From HLUCCA09 sp039822045 (GTDB lineage: Bacteria; Pseudomonadota; Alphaproteobacteria; Rhodobacterales; Rhodobacteraceae), in the NCBI GenBank assembly GCA_039822045.1, contig JBCBMY010000011.1, positions 124,001 through 188,000 of the forward strand: 64,000 nt of DNA, in the 5' to 3' direction. Both the position numbers and the translations under genes were made by a program. Each line of letters begins with the position of its first letter. The first letter of the stretch is position 1. Positions 33,547 to 40,124 of the stretch are shown here, piece by piece. The notes under the pieces were generated by a model. That model saw only the letters and a program-made list of their open reading frames with translations, made no database searches and was not told the DNA's origin.

Positions 33547-33921
33547 CTACAACCAGTCGATATAGGCCAGATACACAATCACTCCGGTGGCGATGAGCAT
33601 GAAGTTGAACGCCAGACCGGCAAGGATCCCAAGAAGGATGCCCCTGCGCCTGTCGGCGGCATCAATGCCATCGAGCCACCCCCTGAGTTCGGCCTCCGCT
33701 CCGGCAAGTGCACCAATGTCGAGCTGTCGTCGCAGCTTGGGGTTGGCCCAAAGCCGTTCCGCCTCGGCCAGCCGCGCCCCCGCGTGGCGCAAGTGCTTTG
33801 GCACCACGCGCCCAGCGTGGTGCAGCTTCGCCTCGAGCGAATTGCCCCGGCGCACGCCAAGCCGCTCGCGCAGCATGTGCGCGAGTTCGGCGTTGGCTGA
33901 GGGCAGATCGATCTCTCCCAT
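33547..33921 (-). CDS. Hypothetical protein with one C-terminal membrane helix
   Basis: A 124-residue protein that I do not recognise. The N-terminal 90 residues are helical and charged (ELAHMLRERLGVRRGNSLEA), and one transmembrane helix near the C-terminus (GILLGILAGLAFNFMLIATGVIVYLAY) anchors it, so it would be a tail-anchored cytoplasmic-face protein. It is convergent with the enolase-superfamily gene and divergent from the esterase gene at 34017. No clear ribosome site precedes ATG 33921. Confidence 0.6.
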   Translation of the reverse strand: MGEIDLPSANAELAHMLRERLGVRRGNSLEAKLHHAGRVVPKHLRHAGARLAEAERLWANPKLRRQLDIGALAGAEAELRGWLDGIDAADRRRGILLGILAGLAFNFMLIATGVIVYLAYIDWL

Positions 33922-34016
33922 TGCGGCTCTCTAGCGACCCGCCTGGGCACTCGCAACGCTCGGCCCGGACGCCCTGACTACTGGCGGCGGCCCGCCTGGA
34001 GCGCTAGGAGGCTCCC

Positions 34017-34787
34017 ATGCTGAATATCGTGCATCACGGGCCCGCCGAGGGCCGCCCGCTTCTGATCGCACACGGCCTGTTCGGGTCGGCCCGAAACTGG
34101 GGAGTGATCGCCAAACGCCTGTCCGGCACCCGCCGCGTTCTCGCGGTCGATATGCGCAACCATGGCACAAGCCCCTGGCAAGACACGCATTCCTACGCCG
34201 ATTTGGCCCGCGATCTCGCCGAGGTAATCGCGGCCCACGGCGGCGTGGCCGACGTGGTGGGCCATTCCATGGGCGGCAAGGCGGCGATGGCGCTGGCTCT
34301 TCTGGAACCGCGGGCCGTGGGTCGGCTTGTCGTGGCCGACATCGCACCGGTGGCCTACGACCACACCCAGATGCCCTATCTAGTGGCGATGCGGGACATG
34401 GATCTGGGCAATCTTGACAGCCGCAGCGCGGCCGACGCGCGGCTGGCCGCTCAGGTCGAGGAGGCCGGCATTCGCGCCTTCCTGTTGCAATCACTGGATC
34501 TCAGGTCCGCGCCGCCGCGCTGGCGCCTCAATCTGTCAGTGCTTGAACGCGAGATGGACAAGATCCTGGGCTGGCCCGAGGTCGAAGGCCGGTTCGACGG
34601 CCCGACCCTGTTTCTATCGGGCGGCGCGTCGGACTATGTCCTCCCCGCGCACCGCCCGACGATCAAGGCGCTCTTCCCGGCGTCGCGCTTCGCCAAGATC
34701 CCCGGGGCCGGCCACTGGCTCCATGCCGAGAAGCCCCAGGAGTTCGTGGCTTCCGTCGAAGCGTTTCTCGGCCGGACATCGGAATGA
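34017..34787 (+). CDS. Alpha/beta hydrolase, YbfF-like esterase
   Basis: A 256-residue esterase resembling E. coli YbfF. It has AHGLFGSARNWG (oxyanion region), Ser84 in VGHSMGGKAAM (nucleophile), VVADIAPVAY, and the catalytic His in GAGHWLHAEKP. YbfF members hydrolyse short acyl-CoA or ester substrates in vitro. ATG 34017 has TAGGAGG upstream. It is followed after 45 bp by a small helical protein gene, possibly co-transcribed. Confidence 0.87.
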   Translation: MLNIVHHGPAEGRPLLIAHGLFGSARNWGVIAKRLSGTRRVLAVDMRNHGTSPWQDTHSYADLARDLAEVIAAHGGVADVVGHSMGGKAAMALALLEPRAVGRLVVADIAPVAYDHTQMPYLVAMRDMDLGNLDSRSAADARLAAQVEEAGIRAFLLQSLDLRSAPPRWRLNLSVLEREMDKILGWPEVEGRFDGPTLFLSGGASDYVLPAHRPTIKALFPASRFAKIPGAGHWLHAEKPQEFVASVEAFLGRTSE

Positions 34788-34832
34788 GCGACAGATTGTG
34801 CTAGGCTTCGGGCGCTGAGCAGGGAGGGCACC

Positions 34833-35111
34833 ATGATCACGTTGGACGACATCGAAGACATGACCGACCTCACGCGGAAGGAGATCGAGGCCGTGGCGGA
34901 GCACGAGCATCTCGGCGAGGGGTCTGCGGCGCTGCTGGGGGATTACCTGATGCACCTGCACCATGGTCCGCAGCAGGTGGCGCAGATGATCGCCGAGGAC
35001 GTTCGCGATGCGCTGAGGCGGGACGATCTGGGCCACGCCAAAGAGCTTTTCGCGACACTCAGGCACTTCATGGCCGAGCACCCAGAGGCGGCCCGAGGCG
35101 CGGCACGCTAG
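34833..35111 (+). CDS. Small helical hypothetical protein
   Basis: A 92-residue soluble, all-helical acidic protein (MITLDDIEDMTDLTRKEIEA). I recall similar small proteins in Rhodobacterales but no function. ATG 34833 has AGGGAGGG upstream, supporting translation. Its stop overlaps the stop of the convergent cytochrome b561 gene by 4 nt. There are no cysteines, no signal peptide and no membrane span. Confidence 0.7.
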   Translation: MITLDDIEDMTDLTRKEIEAVAEHEHLGEGSAALLGDYLMHLHHGPQQVAQMIAEDVRDALRRDDLGHAKELFATLRHFMAEHPEAARGAAR

Positions 35112-35608
35112 TCAGAGGCCACCCGCATCCGGTTGAGAATGTTCGTCTTTTGCACGAACTGCCCATAGAGCGCGCCGGCGATATGCAACAGGATCAGCAG
35201 CAGAAGAACGGCGCGGGTGACTTCGTGGATGGTGCTGAAGGCGGGGCTGGCCATGCCCCAGGCCAGGCCGCCGGAGAAAGGCATCGAGAGCACCAGGACG
35301 TAGAACAGCAGGTGGGTCGTGCGGGCGGCGCGCTTTTGCCACTCGGGGTCGCTATCGGGCGGCTCGGGGGCGCCGCGCTCGTTGCGCAGCATCAGGCGCC
35401 AGGCCATCAGGAGAAACACCAGCGTGCCGCCGACCATGTGTCCGATGGCGGGGCCAGTGAGCACCATGGCGCCGGTGTCGAGCCCCTCATCGAAGGTCGC
35501 GGCGATCCCCTCATGCAGAAGATATTGCAGCAGGATCAACACCATAACCGCCCAGTGCAGGCGGATCTGGAGGCGGGTGTAGCCGTTGGGTGCTGGTTGG
35601 GCTTGCAT
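35108..35608 (-). CDS. Cytochrome b561-type membrane protein
   Basis: A 166-residue, four-helix di-haem cytochrome b561 (bacterial YodB type). Candidate haem ligands are the His residues in RLHWAVM, GHMVGGTLVF, RTTHLLFYV and LLHIAGALYG. It acts in the inner membrane as an electron carrier from quinol, often to superoxide or other acceptors. ATG 35608 (MQAQPAPNGYTRLQI) begins the conserved sequence. Monocistronic. Confidence 0.88.
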   Translation of the reverse strand: MQAQPAPNGYTRLQIRLHWAVMVLILLQYLLHEGIAATFDEGLDTGAMVLTGPAIGHMVGGTLVFLLMAWRLMLRNERGAPEPPDSDPEWQKRAARTTHLLFYVLVLSMPFSGGLAWGMASPAFSTIHEVTRAVLLLLILLHIAGALYGQFVQKTNILNRMRVASD

Positions 35609-35681
35609 AGGCTGGCTCCGTCTGGGAATGCGCATCAGGTAGCGCTAGAGTATGGCCCGAGTAGCACCAAGGAGCGTGATG

Positions 35682-35816
35682 ATGCGCCGTATCCTGATTT
35701 TCCTGGCCCTTGTGGGCCTTGCCGGCTGCGCCACGATCGAGGGCGCGGGCCGAGACATCTCGAAGGCCGGACAGTTCGTCTCGGACGGGGCCCGGGAAGT
35801 GCGCCGCGCCTTCTGA
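35682..35816 (+). CDS. Entericidin-like small lipoprotein
   Basis: A 44-residue lipoprotein of the entericidin EcnA/B family. A signal peptide (MRRILIFLALVGLAGC) ends in a lipobox LAG-Cys, followed by ATIEGAGRDISKAGQFV, the typical TIEGAGKDIxxAG entericidin core. ATG 35682 is preferred to 35679 because AGGAG is seven bases away. In enterobacteria such lipoproteins form toxin/antidote pairs; only one is seen here. Seven tandem 11-bp repeats start 4 bp after its stop. Confidence 0.8.
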   Translation: MRRILIFLALVGLAGCATIEGAGRDISKAGQFVSDGAREVRRAF

Positions 35817-35819
35817 GCG

Positions 35820-35896
35820 CGTATGAATACCATATGAATCGCGTAGGACTCGCATATGAATACCATATGAAAAGCATATGAGCTTCATATGAGTCT
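35820..35896. repeat. Seven tandem 11-bp CATATG repeats
   Basis: Units start at 35820, 35831, 35842, 35853, 35864, 35875 and 35886, exactly 11 bp apart. Five begin CATATG; the others are CGTATG and CGTAGG. The consensus is CATATGAATAC. Units 1-3 and 4-6 look like two copies of a 33-bp block. The tract is AT-rich in a GC-rich region and lies between the entericidin-like gene and the convergent TraR/DksA-type gene. Confidence 0.88.
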
Positions 35897-35938
35897 GCCG
35901 CTGCGTGCGGTCTCAGCGGTAACGGGTTCGCAACGCCC

Positions 35939-36253
35939 TCAGGCCGCGCATCTCGCGCAGAATGGCGTCTCCGGCAGAAGCATCAGACGCTTCTCGCGGA
36001 TCGGATCCCCGCATTTCACGCACGTCCCATAGGTGCCCTTGGCGATCCGCCCGAGGGCCGCGTCGATCCGGGCCAGCTCGGCCTGTTCGACGGTGCCGAG
36101 CGCCTCGAGCATCTCGTCATCTTCGCGCTCGGTCGCGGCATCTTCCCAGTCCTTCGTCACCGGGTCGTCGAGCCGGTCTTCGATGCGGAGGAGGTTGCGG
36201 TTAAGCTCGGCCCGTCGGGCGAGCAGCGTGGTCTTGGCGTCATCGTGTGTCAT
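35939..36253 (-). CDS. TraR/DksA-type zinc-finger protein
   Basis: A 104-residue DksA/TraR family protein. A coiled-coil half (LLARRAELNRNLLRIEDRL to LARIDAALGRIAKG) leads to a C4 zinc finger: CVKC and CARC in GTCVKCGDPIREKRL and PFCARCAA. These bind the RNA polymerase secondary channel and modulate transcription. The coiled-coil tip lacks an obvious DxxDxA, so activity may differ from E. coli DksA. ATG 36253 is preferred, though a GTG at 36316 is open in frame. It is divergent from the cysteine-rich protein gene. Confidence 0.85.
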   Translation of the reverse strand: MTHDDAKTTLLARRAELNRNLLRIEDRLDDPVTKDWEDAATEREDDEMLEALGTVEQAELARIDAALGRIAKGTYGTCVKCGDPIREKRLMLLPETPFCARCAA

Positions 36254-36406
36254 GGGCGGAGGATAGCCGAGCCGTCGGCGGATCTCCTTGATATCGCGCA
36301 AGGTGTCACGGGCCACACACGCCCCCGTTACTCGGCCGGCCCGCCCCTCGTTTTAGAGTTGTAGCATGGGCCCATGGCGGGCGCGGACAAACGGAGGGCA
36401 AGGCGC

Positions 36407-36652
36407 ATGGGACGTGTTTCGACGTGGACGGCCGGACTTTTCAGCGTGGTGCTTTTGGCCGGGACCCCGGCCATGACCCCGATGCCAGGGGCGCCGCAAC
36501 CGCCCGCGGGGCTGGAGCTCCTGACCCCCAACCTGTCGACCCAATCCCGCCAAAGCTGCTCCCGCCGCGGCGGCTCCTGCTTTGGCCTGCAACGCTGCTG
36601 CGAGGGCTTCTACTGCCGCGAAAACGGCGGCGGCGACTCGATCTGCCGGTAA
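36407..36652 (+). CDS. Small secreted cysteine-rich protein with knottin-like spacing
   Basis: An 81-residue preprotein that I cannot assign to a named family. Residues 1-22 look like a signal peptide (TAGLFSVVLLAGTPAM), and a Pro/Gly-rich spacer (23-50) leads to a C-terminal module with exactly six cysteines at 51, 58, 64, 65, 70 and 80. The spacing C-x6-C-x5-CC-x4-C-x9-C is the inhibitor cystine-knot framework of spider and cone-snail toxins. ATG 36407 has GGAGGGCAAGG upstream; the frame is verified codon by codon to TAA 36650-36652. It is divergent from the DksA-like gene. The role is unknown: toxin, protease inhibitor or surface peptide. Confidence 0.75.
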   Translation: MGRVSTWTAGLFSVVLLAGTPAMTPMPGAPQPPAGLELLTPNLSTQSRQSCSRRGGSCFGLQRCCEGFYCRENGGGDSICR

Positions 36653-36655
36653 GCC

Positions 36656-36835
36656 TTAGCGGTCAAGCTCCTGCGCGATGACCCAATCGACGGGGACGGC
36701 CACGACCGCCCCCGTGGCCAACGCCGCGACAATGGCCACGCCCGAGACCCACCCCGCCTCGAGCACAAACACCAGCGCCGAGCCCGCAAGAACGGTCGAG
36801 GCGAGCGAGTAGATGATCGAGAAGAGGCGGGGCAT
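36656..36835 (-). CDS. Small two-helix membrane protein
   Basis: A 59-residue protein read directly from the sequence, starting MPRLFSIIYSLASTVLAGSA and ending DWVIAQELDR. Two hydrophobic helices (about residues 5-24 and 29-50) make a membrane hairpin. Similar 57-60-residue proteins are common in Rhodobacterales and are sometimes mislabelled CTP synthetase. It is convergent with the cysteine-rich protein gene, with stops 3 bp apart. Function unknown. Confidence 0.65.
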   Translation of the reverse strand: MPRLFSIIYSLASTVLAGSALVFVLEAGWVSGVAIVAALATGAVVAVPVDWVIAQELDR

Positions 36836-37022
36836 GGGTAGGTCGTAGGCGGTGGCTCGTGGTTGCGTCGCGGCTTAACCGCCCTGACGCAGACTGTAGG
36901 TTCATCTTCGACTTGTATCCAGCCCACCATGACCTCCAAAAATCGTTGTAGGTGACCCTCCACTTTATAATTTTGGCTGTGCAAACTATAGTCTTCAGAC
37001 CCATATCCAAAAAGGTTTGCAA

Positions 37023-38186
37023 GTGCGCTACGAAGACTTCACTGCTACCTCGCCGGGCATCCTTGTTCCTACTGTCTTCGATGCGAAGGCGTTCGTTCCG
37101 GATGCTCTACCTCCTCACATCGACCTAGCAGACATCGCGCTGACCTTAGGAGAAGCACGCGGTCGCCTTGGAGAGCTGCGGGGCGCATGCCGCCGACTTC
37201 AAAACCCCTTCATCTTCATTCGGCCTCTTCAGAGATTGGAGGCTCAAACGTCATCTGCCATGGAGGGCACGTTCACGACGGTCCAGAAACTAGCGCTAGC
37301 CGAGTCCGGCGTCGCGGAGAATGCCGATGACGATACTAAGGAAGTGTCCAACTACATTCTTGCCCTGAATAATGCCGTAGATAGCATCGAAAACGAGCCA
37401 ATCACGCACCGTACGTTGAAGGCGGCCCACAAAACTTTGCTAGGAGGCGTAGGTAAGCTTCGAGGGGAGGATAAGCTCCCAGGCGAATTCAAGCGCGATC
37501 AAAACATGATTGGAGGCATCACCTTGGACAAAGCGAGGTTCATTCCACCTCCACCAAAGGAAACCTTGGATTGCGTTAGTCAGCTTGAGAAGTTCATCAA
37601 CGCTGATAGAGGAACCGATCTGGCGTTGATTGATATTGCATTGGCGCACTACCAATTCGAGACCATCCATCCGTTTGCCGACGGCAACGGTCGCGTCGGA
37701 CGGATGTTGGTTTCCTTGATGGCAGTATCGAAAGGCCTGTTGGACATTCCTGCCTTGTATGTCAGCCCGGAACTTGAGCGAAAAAAGGATACTTACATCG
37801 ACAAACTGTATCGAGTTTCGGCCTTTGCCGAATGGACTGAGTGGCTGAACTTCTTCTTCAAGGCAACCGCAGACGCCTGCATTACGAGTATTGCCACAAT
37901 CGATGCAATCATTTCGCTACAGGAACAATACCGCGTGCGAGCCGCGGAGGCTTCGAACTCCGCTAACATTCAGAGAATAATCGACATGCTCTTCGAAGTA
38001 CCAGCAGTAAGAACGAAGGATGTAGTTCGTCAAATCGGCATTACTGATGCTGCCGCTAGGGGCCTCCTTACGAAACTGGTCGAGATAGGTATTCTTAAAG
38101 AGTTCGATGTAGTGTACCCAAAAGCATGGATAGCAAGCGAGCTATTGAACGTAACGTCGCCTAGCCGTCCATCTTCAACGCATTGA
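37023..38186 (+). CDS. Fic family AMP-transferase protein (low GC, probably acquired)
   Basis: A 387-residue Fic-domain protein. The catalytic motif HPFADGNGRVGR (His near residue 216) matches HPFx(D/G)GNGRxxR. An N-terminal autoinhibitory helix with SSAMEG (77-82) fits the S/T-xxx-E-G motif of class II Fic enzymes, so activity is probably self-restrained. The C-terminal 70 residues look like a winged helix (RTKDVVRQIGITDAAARGLL). GTG 37023 has AAAGG upstream at good distance, better than TTG 37017. Base composition is clearly lower in GC than neighbours and codon use is relaxed. Its end overlaps the 3' end of lepA by 26 bp. Confidence 0.9.
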   Translation: MRYEDFTATSPGILVPTVFDAKAFVPDALPPHIDLADIALTLGEARGRLGELRGACRRLQNPFIFIRPLQRLEAQTSSAMEGTFTTVQKLALAESGVAENADDDTKEVSNYILALNNAVDSIENEPITHRTLKAAHKTLLGGVGKLRGEDKLPGEFKRDQNMIGGITLDKARFIPPPPKETLDCVSQLEKFINADRGTDLALIDIALAHYQFETIHPFADGNGRVGRMLVSLMAVSKGLLDIPALYVSPELERKKDTYIDKLYRVSAFAEWTEWLNFFFKATADACITSIATIDAIISLQEQYRVRAAEASNSANIQRIIDMLFEVPAVRTKDVVRQIGITDAAARGLLTKLVEIGILKEFDVVYPKAWIASELLNVTSPSRPSSTH

Positions 38187-39960
38187 TAAACGCTTCCTGG
38201 GGGATATCCACCTTCCCAAACTGGCGCATCTTTTTCTTACCCGCCTTCTGCTTCTCCAGGAGCTTTTTCTTGCGGGTGGCGTCGCCGCCGTAGCATTTGG
38301 CGGTCACGTCCTTGCGCATGGCGGAGAGGGTTTCGCGGGCGATGACCCTCCCGCCAATTGCGGCCTGGATCGGGATCTTGAACATGTGGCGGGGGATCAG
38401 CTCCTTGAGCTTTTCGCACATGGCGCGGCCGCGGCTCTCTGCCCGGTCGCGGTGGACCATCATGGAGAGCGCGTCCACCGGCTCCTCGTTCACCAGCACC
38501 GACATCTTGACGAGGTTGTCCTCGCGATACCCCTCCATCTGGTAGTCGAAGGACGCGTAGCCCTTGGTCACCGATTTCAGGCGGTCGTAGAAGTCGAACA
38601 CCACCTCGTTGAGCGGCAGGTCGTAGACCACCATCGCGCGAGACCCGGCATAGGTGAGGTCGAGCTGGATGCCGCGCCGGTCCTGGCAGAGCTTGAGGAC
38701 GTCACCGAGATACTCATCGGGCACCATGATCGTGGCCTTGATGCGCGGCTCCTCGATATGGTCGATCGTGGCGGGGTCGGGCATGTCGGCGGGGTTGTGG
38801 AGTTCTGACATCACGCCGTCGCGGGTGTAGACGTGGTAGACCACGGAGGGCGCGGTGGTGATCAGCTCGATATCGTATTCGCGCTCGATGCGGTCGCGGA
38901 TGACCTCAAGGTGCAGGAGCCCGAGGAAGCCGCAGCGAAAGCCGAAGCCCAGCGCCGCCGAGGTCTCCATCTCGTAGGAGAAGGACGCGTCGTTGAGGGC
39001 GAGTTTTTCGATGGCGTCGCGGAGGTCCTCGAACTCGGCATTGTCGACGGGGAAGAGACCGCAGAAGACGACCGGCTGGGCGGGTTTGAAGCCCGGGAGC
39101 GCGGCGTCGGTGCGCTTGCGGTCATGGGTGATGGTGTCGCCCACACGGGTGTCGCGGACCTGCTTGATCGAGGCTGTGAGGATGCCGATCTCGCCGGGGC
39201 CGAGCTCTGCGATGTCCTGCATGGCGGGTTTCAGGACGGCGAGCTTGTCGATCCGGTAGCGGGCGTCGGTCTGCATCATGCGGATCTCGTCGCCCTTCTT
39301 GATGACGCCATCCATGACACGGATGAGGACGACGACGCCGAGATAGGGGTCGTACCAGCTGTCGACGAGCATGGCCTTGAGGGGGGCGTCGCGGGTGCCC
39401 TCGGGGGCGGGGAGGCGGTGGACGATGGCCTCCAGCACATCCGGGATGCCGATGCCGGTCTTGGCGGAGATCTCGATCGCCTCGGAGGCGTCGATGCCGA
39501 TCACGTCCTCGATCTGCTCGCGGATGCGGTCGGGCTCGGCGGCCGGCAGGTCGATCTTGTTGAGGACGGGGACAATGTCGTGGTCGGCGTCGATGGCGGT
39601 GTAGACATTGGCGAGCGTCTGGGCCTCGACGCCCTGGGTCGCATCGACGACCAGGAGCGAGCCCTCGACGGCGCGCATTGAGCGGGAGACCTCGTAGGCG
39701 AAGTCTACATGGCCCGGCGTGTCGATCAGGTTGAGGATGTAGGTCTCGCCGTCCTGTGCGGGGTACTCGATGCGCACGGTGTTGGCCTTGATCGTGATGC
39801 CGCGCTCGCGCTCGATATCCATGCTGTCCAAGAGCTGCTCCTGCATGTCGCGCGCGGCAACGGTGCCGGTGAGCTGGATCAGCCGGTCGGCCAGCGTTGA
39901 CTTGCCATGGTCGATATGGGCGACGATGGAGAAGTTACGGATACGGGACAGTTCGGTCAT
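38161..39960 (-). CDS. lepA: Elongation factor 4 (LepA), back-translocating GTPase
   Basis: A 599-residue ribosome-binding translational GTPase. G motifs are AHIDHGKSTLAD (G1), DTPGHVDF (G3) and NKIDLPAA (G4). The LepA-specific C-terminal domain ends with CYGGDATRKKKLLEKQKAGKKKM-like sequence (written in part). ATG 39960 starts MTELSRIRNFSIVAHIDHGK, the canonical N-terminus; the open frame upstream is not conserved. The extreme 3' end overlaps the stop of the incoming fic gene on the other strand without changing the LepA C-terminus. Confidence 0.97.
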   Translation of the reverse strand: MTELSRIRNFSIVAHIDHGKSTLADRLIQLTGTVAARDMQEQLLDSMDIERERGITIKANTVRIEYPAQDGETYILNLIDTPGHVDFAYEVSRSMRAVEGSLLVVDATQGVEAQTLANVYTAIDADHDIVPVLNKIDLPAAEPDRIREQIEDVIGIDASEAIEISAKTGIGIPDVLEAIVHRLPAPEGTRDAPLKAMLVDSWYDPYLGVVVLIRVMDGVIKKGDEIRMMQTDARYRIDKLAVLKPAMQDIAELGPGEIGILTASIKQVRDTRVGDTITHDRKRTDAALPGFKPAQPVVFCGLFPVDNAEFEDLRDAIEKLALNDASFSYEMETSAALGFGFRCGFLGLLHLEVIRDRIEREYDIELITTAPSVVYHVYTRDGVMSELHNPADMPDPATIDHIEEPRIKATIMVPDEYLGDVLKLCQDRRGIQLDLTYAGSRAMVVYDLPLNEVVFDFYDRLKSVTKGYASFDYQMEGYREDNLVKMSVLVNEEPVDALSMMVHRDRAESRGRAMCEKLKELIPRHMFKIPIQAAIGGRVIARETLSAMRKDVTAKCYGGDATRKKKLLEKQKAGKKKMRQFGKVDIPQEAFINALKMDG

Positions 39961-40124
39961 CGGGTCGGTACCATGAAAGGGGTGCCGGCGGGACAGCCGG
40001 AGCTCGGGGACACATACGTGAAATGCCGGCGGTTTCCAGTGGCAAGGGGGCGCAGGGGGTGGCCGGGGCAAGTGGTACCGGGCAATGTGTGCCCGACGAG
40101 CGCAAATCCGGTTGAGGCACGGGC

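Noticed and set aside
35820..35896. Possible CRISPR or attachment site
   Set aside because: Units are 11 bp and contiguous with no unique spacers, and no integrase gene or tRNA is adjacent.
36946..36971. TTGTAG and TATAAT as a promoter for the fic gene
   Set aside because: The spacing is only 14 bp, too short for a usual sigma70 promoter; TATAAT alone in an AT-rich flank is weak evidence.
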